From Rhododendron vialii (Eukaryota; Streptophyta; Magnoliopsida; Ericales; Ericaceae): a stretch of DNA of 64,000 nucleotides. Positions 53,770 to 64,000 of this stretch are shown here, one piece after another (position 1 is the stretch's first letter; the number at the start of each line of letters is the position of its first letter). The notes beneath the pieces were generated by a model. The model had not been told where the DNA came from. It ran no database searches and was given only the letters and a program-made list of their open reading frames with translations. The translations under genes and the position numbers were made by a program. The stretch lies in the NCBI RefSeq assembly GCF_030253575.1, contig NC_080563.1:35077001-35141000 (forward strand), given 5' to 3'.

Positions 53770-56700
53770 CTAAAAATTGTAGGCAGGAGGTTGTTCACGG
53801 GGACGAGCAGCCCAAAGTGAGCTAAGAGCGCGAAGTCGGTGAAAGTACTCTCCCAAGGCAAGCAAGCCTCGAGCTGCTTGGCGGATTGTTAAGATGCGAG
53901 ACATTTGCTGCAGAGTTTGTTGGCGAAGGTGATCGGCCTGTTGGATAAAGAAAGGAAACAAGAATTCAACAATTAATACATACGGTTATTAACACTATAA
54001 TTGCAATATCTCAGACATATTGTAAAACTAGCAAGTGTGCACGTGCTTCGCACGTGAAGTACAATCAGAAGGGATTTTACTTTGACGAGACGTATCCTAA
54101 AACTACTCAGTGGATGTGATCAAAATGTTACCAAATAGCATTAGAAACTATGCAATGACAATGTCAAACAGAATTTTTTTTTGATCCGCGTCAAACAGAA
54201 TTCAATATCTAATTTTAGTGCATTATCATAGCCAAGAACGACTTCAAAGATCCATTGCTCCAAGTATATTTTTACTTTTGAAGAAAACCTATTTGCTAAA
54301 TCTCAAACTGCAATTAGTTTTGGCATCAAAAGTAACGAAATAAGTGCCTTTAGAGTTATCCCCTGCATTTGAAAACATTGTGTTGGGCATAAATATAAAT
54401 GCGTACAAGTTCTACATGAAGTTTTCTCAACCTAGAAAAGACAAGAACTTCATTAACGAAAGATAAATAGTTCTATGGGAAGCTTATTTTCATACAATAA
54501 TTACTCAATGGATAAATCAACACGCATTGTCGCTATAAATCAATACACATTGGAAGTATTACTGCAAGTCCCAAGCCTATAGAAAATTTGAACCCCTTTG
54601 AACAATGAAGTAAGTTGCCGACTTCAGGGCCACCACATCAAAACTGAGCTTTAACCCATTACGCAAAAGTATGATTCACAAGATCTATGAAAGGAAGCAC
54701 CAACCAAATTACGGCCCACTTGTAATTAGCCACTTCGCCAAAAAAAAAAAAACGTTGTAATTAGCAAGGTAACAAATGTATTGATCTATACACATCAACT
54801 TCAAATTCTAGTAGAGAGAATAGCTTATTCCTTTTTGTACTATGTCCTTAGCTTATTTCGGTTTTGTAACCTGTAATTGCTTCTTGTAAGTAGGAGTGTA
54901 GACTTTTGGTTAGTTTGTGGATTTGGAGCAATTTTGCAGTTTTGAAATTAGGGGGTCACCATGGTCACTTTTTACCATAGAATACGGTGCTGCGAAGTAT
55001 AATTCATTCATCCTTTTTAATCAGCCTATCTGGAACTTAAACTACCATCCGATAAATACTATGTATTAATCGGCACAAGGAGAGATCACTATAAACGTTT
55101 TTTATTTCTAGAAATATGTTTTGTGATTACTAAAACAGACAGCAAGGAGCCTGTTAATCGTTACAAGGAGGAACTATATTATATAGCTTTGCAAATGCCA
55201 TTGCTCCTCCTCAAAGCAACACAAAGCAAGAATTGAGCACTTTTCACCAAGATCCTGTTTCCTAAGCAAGCGCAGAAAATGTTAAACCCAAATTTTGGGC
55301 CAATTCCAGCTATTAGCTTCTGGTACTAGAATCACTTTTTCCACGTTGTTGTATGAAGGGCCAAAGGCACCTTCCACTATTGCGAGTCCCTCGGAAAAGA
55401 TGCAGCAAAAGCTTAGATGTGTTTCCTAAAACTAATATTTTACACAGTTAAGCAGAGCCTAGCATGAGTGGAAACCAACTTTTACAGTGAAAGCCAATAA
55501 CTTGGATCCCCTAATCTTTCTTACCAATTGATGGTATCGTATAGTAGGGGATAACTACAAATTGGACGTTACCAATTCTGGTCTCAAAAACGAATGTTGC
55601 AAGGAACGGTACGCCTAATGCGTATTGTACCTTTAACACCACAAAGTGGCTGCTCTCTTATTCGAACGTGCAATCTCAGGATGAGGGTTCAAATGATGAC
55701 ATTCAATTCCCATTTTCTCCCAAACATGAATGAGAAAATTGATAGAGAAGGCTTACAGATGCTCAAGAGAGGGATCCCTTAAGGCTGTATTTGGATATAG
55801 GATTTATTAGGGAAGAATTCGTGGGGGGAAAGGAAAAAGATTAAATCTGGACCATTATATATATATATAAGGTTTTCCTTTCCCTTATCGTTTTCCACCA
55901 TGGAATCCGTAATTCAAATACAGACAAAATGCATTTAAATTGATTTCCTCTTCCATGAAACGATATATTAAAAACCTTCTCAATCATGATAATGATACCC
56001 ACAACTATCTCAAAACAACAACAAACAAAAATACTTAAGAAGTTGTCGATTCCACTTATTTCCTTCCAATTAATACCACAAATTAAACACAATTACGATG
56101 AAGGAATAGTGTCAGTTATGTGGGGAAAATCACTTGACAGTGAGAACTGAGAAAATTACCTGGTTCACAAAGTTCTCCAATGCATCCAACTTCTCCATTA
56201 CAGAAATCATCTGAATACCATGATTTCCCACATCAGTGAAATCAGCTGAAATGCCCTGGGCCAATGTCTGCTGAAGTCTATCTATTCCCTGTGAGAGAGC
56301 TTCTTCAGCTTGCTGAGATGATAGTCGCAGGTTACCAACAGCCACAACTTGTGGATCGGTCAAGTTCTCAAGTTGAGGCATTAAAACCTGTAACAAGTAT
56401 CTCAACAGTAATTACACCATTCATAATAGGAGTCTGATTTATTTGTTTTTATCATACTTGTGAAAACAACAACGATGTTCATCTTTCAGATAAATAATCA
56501 GCACTTCTAACTATGCAGAGTATTCACACAGGTGTGTATCCCACAGACTCCACAATTTGAGGCTCCACACCCAGGAGTGGGCAAACAGGCCAATACATAG
56601 GGGATGAGGGAAGACAGTGCTATATTGAAACTTCTGATAGAGAAAGAAGATACATAAAGTTATCAGCTAAAACTAATTGAATTTAACATGAAAACTGGGA

Positions 56701-59700
56701 GTTCACAAACAAAACCAAATTAAGAATAAAGATGCTATGCACTTGCACAAAAAACAAATAAAAATACCTAAAATGCATCAGACCTTTGGTTTTTGGTGAG
56801 TCGGGGGACCATTAAGGGGAGAGAATGAAAATTTGATCATTTTAAAATTGTGCATCACAAAATGGTTCTCTCTCCAAGGAGCAATGTGTTGAACAACATG
56901 ATATACATTTTGCTTGGCACATTTCCTAGCAACTTACGTTTCTGGGATAATTGGTGACTAAACATGCTAAACAAAACCTTGGCTTTGGGAGATCTTGAGT
57001 TAAATCTCTCCATTTGCATTTGTACTTGTGTTTGCATCATAATTCTCCTCTTTGCATCATGTTTCACTCTATGTATGCACGTTTGCATCTCTAAGTGAAA
57101 ACAGGGGATGCAAGTGAGGCTCCATAAATACTGTTGGGCCCTTTTCCTTACAGTTTAAGAATTTAGGACAATGGTGATTTAACAGGGCACCAGGGCCTCC
57201 AATTGTCTTCTCCTAGTTCCGTCCCTGCACAAACCCATGAGAGTGTGGTGTGCATTTTTTAGTGTGGTGGTTTTCTGTGTAAACTTTTCTCACAAATGAT
57301 AAATGGAAACATAGACGACCATGAACATGATATGCAAAAACTATCAGATGGGTGACCTCCAATTTTCGATAACTGAGTTAAAGGAACTAAGCATTACATT
57401 TAGAAGTTCCGATGGGCGGAATCCTCCGAGCCAAAGGAAAAAGCGCTCAACTGATGTTCTCCATATGCCAGACATCACATAGAAGACATCAGCCTTTGCA
57501 GCATCTGCTTTCATGCGGAAGAGATCGCAGTAATGACTCAAAACAGAGTCCACAAGTATACGGAGCTCTACGTCGCTTATATGACCTTGCAATACCTTTC
57601 TTAGTTCACAATTGTGCTTTTGTTGCTCTTCAATCCAGTGTCCATACTCCATCTCAAATGAAGTAACAGCTGTAGATCCACATTCAGGACTATGTAAATA
57701 AAAATTTAAGTGAAAAAGATGTGGGCACAAAATGTCTCACCAGAAAACAAGAGAAGAACTATGAGAGTGCATTTGATAACTAAAGCATAAGAACCCATTA
57801 GTAAATTGTGGTACTTAAAAAGGGTGACCCAGTAAAGTATATTGGTTCTGTTTTGAGCCACACCAAATTATTTGTACCAAATTTAAAATCCAGATTGCAA
57901 GCATGTGTTTAAAGTGATTATTGGTACTGATAGTCTGAGAGATCTGTGGTAGGTTGGTAATTGATAGCCAAAGCACAAACCATTGAATGTGGTTGGTATG
58001 GTGTGAATTTCAATACAAAAGATCAGCTCACATATCCTTCAAAAAGAAATCAACCTATTCATTTTATCTTTGAACCAGAAATAAAGAAAAGCGATCAACA
58101 ACCCGCTCAATTAAACCCAATAATCAACCCAAATATCAACAATAGGATACGCAGAGCCGCGAAGCGCTTTCTCATACACAAAGTTGACACTATGAGAATA
58201 ACCAAGATGTTCCTCATGCTCTGCGTACTTTTTCCAATATAAGTGACAGAGGAAAGACTTCTAGAAATGCTTCATGCACTTTCTATATTTTAAAAATATT
58301 ATCCTGCACAAGGAACAAAGATTAGGTTAACCTTCAGCGGAAAATAACAGCAGTATACAACCAACCATGCAAATCAAATTACATGCCTCTCCCCCAGCCT
58401 CGACAATCAAATCATTCCACATTTCAATATTCATAGGATTGCTTCTAACCATGCTCCGTAAGTCTTCTTCTCTAGCATTGAATGCTACTAAAATATTTTA
58501 ACCAAGGAAGATTATAAATTTCATAAGCAGCTTGTATCATACATTCTAATAAAGTTGGAATAATCATTAGACAAAAATTTGAATTATACCTTGGCAATAA
58601 ACCTGAAAGATATAAGGGTAAGAAAACCCCTTAAAATAATTCATGTGATACCTTCCTGTACCCTTCCACCCCCGATCCGAGCCCCATGAATTCTTTACCG
58701 CATAATAATCACGCCCATCATCTATTCCATAGCCTACAATCAGTAAAGCATGAAGTATGCTTTACTGATTGTGGGCTATGAAACAGAGGATGAGCGTGAT
58801 TATTATGTGGTAAAAAATTCATGGGGCCTGGATTGAGGGGTGTAAGGGTACGGGAAGGTATCACATGAATTATTTTACTGGTTTTCTTACCATCTCTCGG
58901 GTTTATTGCCAAAGTATAATTCAAACTTTTGTCTTGTAGTTATTCCAACTTTATTGGAATGTACAATAAAGTTGCTTACGAAATTTTCATTCTTCCTTAG
59001 TTAAATTTTTTTTAGTAGCGCTCAATGCTAGAGAAGAAGACTTATGGAGCATGGTCAGAAGCAATGCTACAGATATTGAAGTGTGTAATGATTTGATCGT
59101 CGAAGTTGGGAGAGAGGCATGCAATTTGATTTTCATGCTTGTGTGTATAATGCTATTGTTTTCCGCTGAAGGTTAACCTAATTTATGTTACTTGCACAGG
59201 ATAATATTTTCATCAAAATACAGAAAATGTATTCCTCTGTGTCACTTAGATTGGAAAAAGCACGCAGAGCATAAGGAACGTCTTGGTTATCCTTAGAGTG
59301 TTGACTTTGGGTATGAGTCGGCACTTCGTGGCTCTGTGTATCCTATTGTTGATACCTGGGTTGCTTATTGCACGCATTCGGTTGAAGTACAAAAGGAAGG
59401 TGCACTATCCGAAGGTAAATGATTTTACTATTGTCATGAAGTCCACTAGTAGAGCATCATACCATCTTGGAGGTGAGAAGATAAATAAGATACAAACAAC
59501 AGGTACCAGTGGTAGAGCCAAGATTTTGACCCCGGGGAGGCCTTTTAGTACTTAGTAGATATATTTTTTGTCGGAACGTATACTTATTATATCATAAAGT
59601 TTTTGTACCAATCATTTTGTTTTTTTTTCTTTAAACCACTTCAACTGTCACGTGCTTATTTTCTATTTATGGAAGAAATTGAGAAATGAAAATGTAAAAT

Positions 59701-60647
59701 AACCGATTTCTTATCAAATCAAACCTAAATTATTAAGATTATAAGTAGCTACACACGAATAATTATGAATAATATTCAAAATAAGAACCTGAGTTTATGC
59801 ACACAGAGAGAGAGAGACAGAGAGAGAGAGAGAACCTGAGTTTACAGGTCCAGACAATCCTACATGACCAGTGTTTAGTGCTCCCCCGATATACACACCC
59901 TGCGAATAAGTATTCCACTGATCAATTAGACAACTAAATGATAATGCTTTGTCAACAAGAAAAGGCATAAATAGTCTACCACTCACCTGCTGTCTAACGC
60001 TAGCAAGTTCCTGCTCCAACTGCGTTAACTTCAAACGATATGTTTCCAATTGCTGAACATAGGCCTGTAAAAGACATAACAACAGAACTGAATATGTTAA
60101 ATGTCATAAACCTAAAGGACTTCCATGCCATGAACTTGTGACTATGCATTTCTCGGTACCTTCTTTCGCAAACGGCTTTTACGGGCAGCTTCACGATTCT
60201 GTGCTAGACGTCGTTGTACCTATACAAACAGACCTGACTAATTCTAACTCCCAAGATATAGCAACGCTGAGTTGACACAAGGAGAAAGTAGAGATAAAGG
60301 TGAAGGAGTACCTTCTCGGACATTTTGTTGGTTTCTTGATTGTTTCCCGAAGGGCCTACTGAGTCATAAGACGTATATTCTGACTGAAGTATTCAAATCA
60401 GGAAAATCAGTTAGGGGATACCCACGAGGCGAAAAATGACTCTGAATCCAACAAGACGTATATTCTGACTTTTGTGCGTTTTCACCTTGTTGTCTAGTTT
60501 TGCATCAACTTGTGCATTTATACAAACAACTGTCGTGTTTGGGATATTCTCGCGATTAAATGTGCTCTCCCACATGCCAACATGGTGGATAGGCTCATAT
60601 ATAGCCATGCTTCCTGGATTAGCAAATTGAGTTGATCTAGAGCTCAT
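53770..60647 (-). CDS. TGA7: TGA-type bZIP transcription factor, TGA3/TGA7 group
   Basis: Eight coding exons on the minus strand: 60647-60486, 60383-60312, 60219-60160, 60064-59987, 59899-59836, 57669-57398, 56387-56160, 53937-53770. They join in frame to 1104 nt (367 residues), like Arabidopsis TGA7. The basic region RRLAQNREAARKSRLRKK (third exon) is followed by the zipper AYVQQLETYRLKLTQLEQEL and the DOG1/TGA domain: FEMEYGHWIEEQQKH, LFRMKADAAKADVFYVMSG, ERFFLWLGGFRPSELLN, QQAEEALSQGIDRLQQTLA, FVNQADHLRQQTLQQM, and RQAARGLLALGEYFHRLRAL followed by SSLWAARPRE. TGA factors bind TGACG (as-1) elements and work with NPR1 in salicylate defence. GLLALGEYFHRLRALSSLWAARPRE places it with TGA3/TGA7 rather than TGA2/5/6, TGA1/4 or TGA9/10. 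Splice sites are GT-AG. Intact; exact orthology open. Confidence 0.93.
54028..54056 (-). mobile_element. Helitron-like 3' terminus in TGA intron 7
   Basis: On the minus strand a perfect 7-bp hairpin CACGTGC-gaa-GCACGTG (54040-54056) is followed after 8 bases by CTAG (54028-54031) and then T, the Helitron 3' plan (hairpin, short gap, CTRR). The 5' TC end was not found. Confidence 0.4.
58180..58752 (-). pseudogene. papain-like cysteine protease fragment, left arm
   Basis: Read on the minus strand from the centre: LHALLIVGYGIDDGRDYY, then VKNSWGSDRGW and GRYHMNYF. These are the regions around the catalytic His and Asn of C1A proteases. After a gap come AREEDLRSMVRS-like codons and a hydrophobic MRNILVILIVSTLC stretch. 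The Cys half is absent, so it is a fragment. Confidence 0.7.
58757..59310 (+). pseudogene. papain-like cysteine protease fragment, right arm
   Basis: Mirror copy on the plus strand: ALLIVGYETEDERDYY, VKNSWGLD then an in-frame TGA near 58834. The residue at the His position is changed to Tyr. More decayed than the left arm. Confidence 0.7.
59806..59833. repeat. (GA)n stretch next to TGA exon 5
   Basis: Short imperfect GA run directly after the donor of the fifth coding exon. Confidence 0.8.
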
Positions 60648-63325
60648 ACTTTCTATTCACTGACAACATGGCAAAAGTAAAATAACTCAGTTGCAGCATC
60701 ACACAAATGATATAATTTCATGTATCTCAAAAACCCATCACCAAAAAAGAAGAAAATAAGAAATAAAGCAAGACAAGATAATAGAATCCCCAATCGAAGT
60801 TCACAGGCAATTGGCTTCGTAATGACATTTCTGTGCAGCTTAAATACTCAGACACTCAGCGCTGGACAAAATGACAGTATTCCGGGCAAAATTCACATTT
60901 ATGAACCTACTTTTATTTGCCATGGTAGTATTGGGCTGCACTTTTGTCAGAACTAAAAAGAACAAAAACGAAGGGAAAAGGTAAAAAGAGCTACTTTCTT
61001 TACTAGATTCAGAGATGCCAAAAACACAATGATAAGTTAGGAGACTGGGGAGGTAAATCCTTGATGGTCTGTACAAATTTGGAACAAGGTATATTGTTGA
61101 CAGATAGCTAGCAAAAATCAACTACCCAAGCCACCAAGCTAACATATGCCTGTACCGATACCATACATACTACATGCAAACATATCTACATGTGGAGTAA
61201 ACCCAAACTAGGACACACACAAAATCGCAATAAATAATCAAGCAAGAAACAACGAACGCACGAGAAAACGATTTACGTGGTTCGCCAATCAGCTAATTGG
61301 GTACATCCATTGCCCACACTAGTTTTCCACCGTGTATTGAATGAAGAGAGTGCAAAATACATCGGCTGTTGCATATAGCGGAAATATATATCCCATGGTT
61401 TACATCACCAATTACCATAATACCCGTAAACACTAGGTTGAACCCCGTCGTAGTCACCAGAGTGGCAAGCCAAAACCGAATCAGGCTTACCCTAACCCAA
61501 ACACGACATGCATACACACATATGCGTACCAGGATGAGTACCAATTTGGAGCTGATCAAAACAAAGCAAAACTAAACTAGAAAAACAAAAACAGAGAAGG
61601 TCCTGACAAGAGAGTGGTGGTTATGCCGTTGTGGAGGTGGTAAAGATTATACGTATGGATTACAGGTCAAAAGTAATAGGCTAACTACTACTACTACTAC
61701 TACTATTTGATTAGCGGCTTAAAACCCACTTTAGTCACCAACAACTCCACTGTGGACAAAGAAATTTGGGGTTCATTATTGAGCTGAAAGGCATGAATAT
61801 GTATGCACAAAGGGAAGACTTTTTCACAGAGCATTTGCGTGAAAAAAGTGTTCACGGAGCCAATCGCGACGGTTCGGATGTTAATGAAACTTTTTCGAAA
61901 AAAAGTTAATCCGGAAAAGTTTCACTAAAATCCAAACTATCAATGACGAAATGGACGGCTGAGATCGTTTGGCTTATTCACGGCATGGCTCTTCTGTGAA
62001 TAAGCCAATCTCTACGCACAAACCAAAATATGTATCAGAAATTCAATCGCTGCAGAAAGGGAAAAAAGTACGAAGAACACAAATAAAGGAAGAACTTGGT
62101 GACCCAATAGCGAAAACAAAACAAAAAATTGGGAAAAAAAAGTCTGTACGAAGAGGGAGAGAGGGAATGAAGAGATATGATACAGGGAATAATGAATCAG
62201 GAGACTGACCTAATCATTTGATTAGGAAACCAAAAAGCTGCAATCCGTTTAGTACTCCATTAGCAATCAGAAAAATCTTCAACACTGTACCATTGATTTG
62301 AGACCCATAACAGTATATCAGTCCAGAAGAGATTCCAAACCATAAGAATCCCTTTAAAGAGGAGAATAGAAAACCAATGGAGGGAAGCAAAAACAGGAAG
62401 GAACAAGAATGATTGGTTCTATAAATAAGGGAGCAGAGGTCTCTGCTTTTGGGAAAGCTAAAGTCAACAGTTCAGCTTTGATGTTGTTTTTCTATACCAA
62501 AAAATATACTACTATACTTATATATTTAACTTTTTTGATCGGCAATAATATGATTATGATAAAGATAACTATCTTCATTATGGGAGTATTTAACTCTGTA
62601 AATGCGCAACAGCTCATACGACGTCCCTTTACCTAGTTACCTACACGGCATTTAAACTGCACCACCCGATGCCGCGGCGGCGGCTGCCGTGAATGGTCGC
62701 CGGAGACGTGGGGTTAAGCACTCTAAAGCTAGAACCAAGGAGGAGCGACCGAGCGGGCATAATTGTTGTCAATACATGCGTAGTAGTAGGAAGGTTTGCT
62801 CCCTCTCGGCTATATTTGATCAGCGAGATAATGGTAGAAGGTGAAAAAAGGTGAAAATTATATTTGTTTGTGTTCACCGGTAAGATTGTCCTAGAAAATG
62901 GTAGAAAGCAAATTTTCCGTACAATATTCTAAAGCTGAAGAGCTTGCTTTATTTTTTTACTCACAAAAAGTGTAGACAATTTATTTTGTTGTGAGTAAAA
63001 AATATTTACTTTGACTTTCTTATTTTCTTGCAAAAATTTTCATATCCTAATCAAACGGATGCAAGTCTTTTCTTTTACTTCATTTTCTCTCATTTTTATT
63101 TTTCATTATAATCTTCTTGCTAATCAAACAGACCATAAAGTCTGAAACCTCTAGATGCTATCAATTTCTTAGGGGTCAGTTTATACAGAGTTTTGCTTTA
63201 GCTTTTATTGAGCTCATCGCAAGTGGACAGTGAAATTGTACCTAGGATAGTCGAGGTGCACAGCTGGCCCAAACATGTGAATTATTAAAAGAAGGAGAGG
63301 AGAAGGAGCGTTGATAAGGTGGTTA
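60648..63325. other. TGA 5' flank and repeats
   Basis: Upstream of the first coding exon a 5' UTR exon and promoter are expected but not resolved. The block 61200-61620 contains cgatttacgtggttcgccaa and a tacatcca word that resemble plant Copia LTR sequences. A ctact run lies near 61683. At 63236-63270 the minus strand has GGGCCAGCTGTGCACCTCGA, a third Au-like SINE piece. A 39-codon GC-rich minus frame (62641-62760) is unrecognised. Confidence 0.35.
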
Positions 63326-63790
63326 GAACATCTCCAGCCTTCCTAACCAAAATGCCACTGAAAATGTCAAATTCTATTTTACCTCGCCACAAAATACATT
63401 AAAGTTCCAATAGCCTAACGAAAGTGACTTTCAAATCCCCACCCCCGCCAACGATCTTATAGTTCAATAACACTTCTTCACATCTTTTACATGGAAGGTG
63501 AGAGATCAATTCTCGTCACGAGCGCGGATTGCTTAGTGGTACCCCTTCCTCCTCTCCTTAGGAGTAAACTAGATATCTATTGAGTGACAAAAAAAAAACC
63601 CAACCCCGCAAAGAAATTACAGTAAAATCTAACACTCCTGTGAGTGCCACAGTGTCGAGATGGTCGTGGCGAGTCACTGTGGCAAAGCGGAATAACAAGG
63701 GTGTCGGTGAGGCTGCTGGTTCCCCTCTTGAGCCTGCCAGCTCAACAAAACCTCTGAACCTGAGGAGAAGAGAGGCTTCTGAAGATGCTC
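63326..63790. mobile_element. PIF/Harbinger-like MITE with TTA TSD
   Basis: The 465-bp unit has ends GAACATCTCCAGCCTTC and, inverted, GAGCATCTTCAGAAGCC, flanked by TTA on both sides (63323-63325, 63791-63793), the PIF/Harbinger (Tourist) target. No transposase. The last 210 bases of the window show nothing further. Confidence 0.7.
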
Positions 63791-64000
63791 TTAATAATGG
63801 TGTCAATTAAGATTGTCCAGTGGATGAACCGAACTGTCAAATTCGGATCAAATCGAACCAAACCAAGGCATGATTTAATCTACTGTTTAAGCTGATCAAG
63901 ACAACTTTTTTTTTTTCGGTTATACAGAATGTCCCGAACTAACTTGCGACTGAAGACAAGTTATTCCATTTCTTAAGCTCTCACTCCAGAGTTGCAGTCA

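Larger units (their letters stand above)
58118..59372. repeat. large inverted repeat in TGA intron 5
   Basis: Two arms of about 620 bases meet head to head at 58754, where CAATCAGTAAAGCAT and its inverse flank gaagt. Arms are roughly 85-90 percent alike over their length, with a few small indels (for example 58258-58285 against 59222-59240). Both arms carry cysteine protease coding scraps. Confidence 0.9.

Noticed and set aside
61293..61575. Overlapping 68- and 88-codon frames
   Set aside because: They fall in a Copia-LTR-like block and mirror each other; no protein family recognised.
62641..62877. Minus frame with MPARSLLLGSS as a possible organelle-targeted first exon
   Set aside because: Only 39 codons from the ATG, no donor-acceptor pair that extends it, and no known homologue.

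Overview
The window is nuclear DNA of a flowering plant, and the codon and family matches point to a eudicot. The evidence is long intron-split genes with GT-AG (and one GC-AG) junctions, a plant U2 snRNA gene with the upstream-sequence-element/TATA promoter, a nuclear gene for a chloroplast ATP synthase subunit with a transit peptide, plant-only signalling genes, and dense MITE, LTR and pararetrovirus debris. I cannot name the species. Six genes or RNA genes are firm and were rebuilt exon by exon from splice sites and reading frame.

Layout. 1-0.3 kb: U2 snRNA gene. 0.3-15.6 kb: transposon-rich intergenic DNA (hAT-, Mutator-, Stowaway- and PIF-like MITEs, SINE pieces, CAC/GTG-rich composite element) with one small minus-strand gene near 5.3-5.8 kb that resembles a plant elicitor peptide precursor. 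15.6-24.0 kb: an 11-exon SERK receptor kinase (plus strand). 25.3-27.9 kb: two-exon chloroplast ATP synthase delta subunit gene (minus) with G-box and I-box upstream. 28-32.7 kb: several MITEs. 32.8-33.8 kb: three-exon EPF/EPFL stomatal peptide gene (plus). 34.9 kb: tRNA-Trp(CCA) with a 3'-half duplicate. 36.9-40.9 kb: decayed endogenous pararetrovirus (minus). 41.4-42.8 kb: foldback MITEs. 44.1-52.1 kb: nine-coding-exon phosphopantothenate-cysteine ligase gene (plus) whose sixth intron carries a whole 2.9 kb non-coding LTR retrotransposon. 53.8-60.6 kb: eight-coding-exon TGA-type bZIP factor of the TGA3/TGA7 group (minus); its introns hold a large inverted repeat of cysteine protease fragments and a Helitron-like end. 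60.6-64 kb: more repeats.

The genes do not form a pathway or operon. SERK and the EPF peptide both belong to receptor-kinase signalling (SERKs are known co-receptors for EPF perception in Arabidopsis), TGA factors act in salicylate defence, and the PROPEP-like gene, if real, would feed danger signalling; their proximity is probably chance. The most unusual points are (1) the non-autonomous LTR element in the CoA-biosynthesis gene, whose primer-binding site matches the 3' end of tRNA-Trp, the tRNA encoded 12 kb away, (2) the intronic 1.25 kb inverted repeat of protease pseudogene sequence, (3) the pararetroviral remnant with promoter, and (4) MITE families with perfect target-site duplications.
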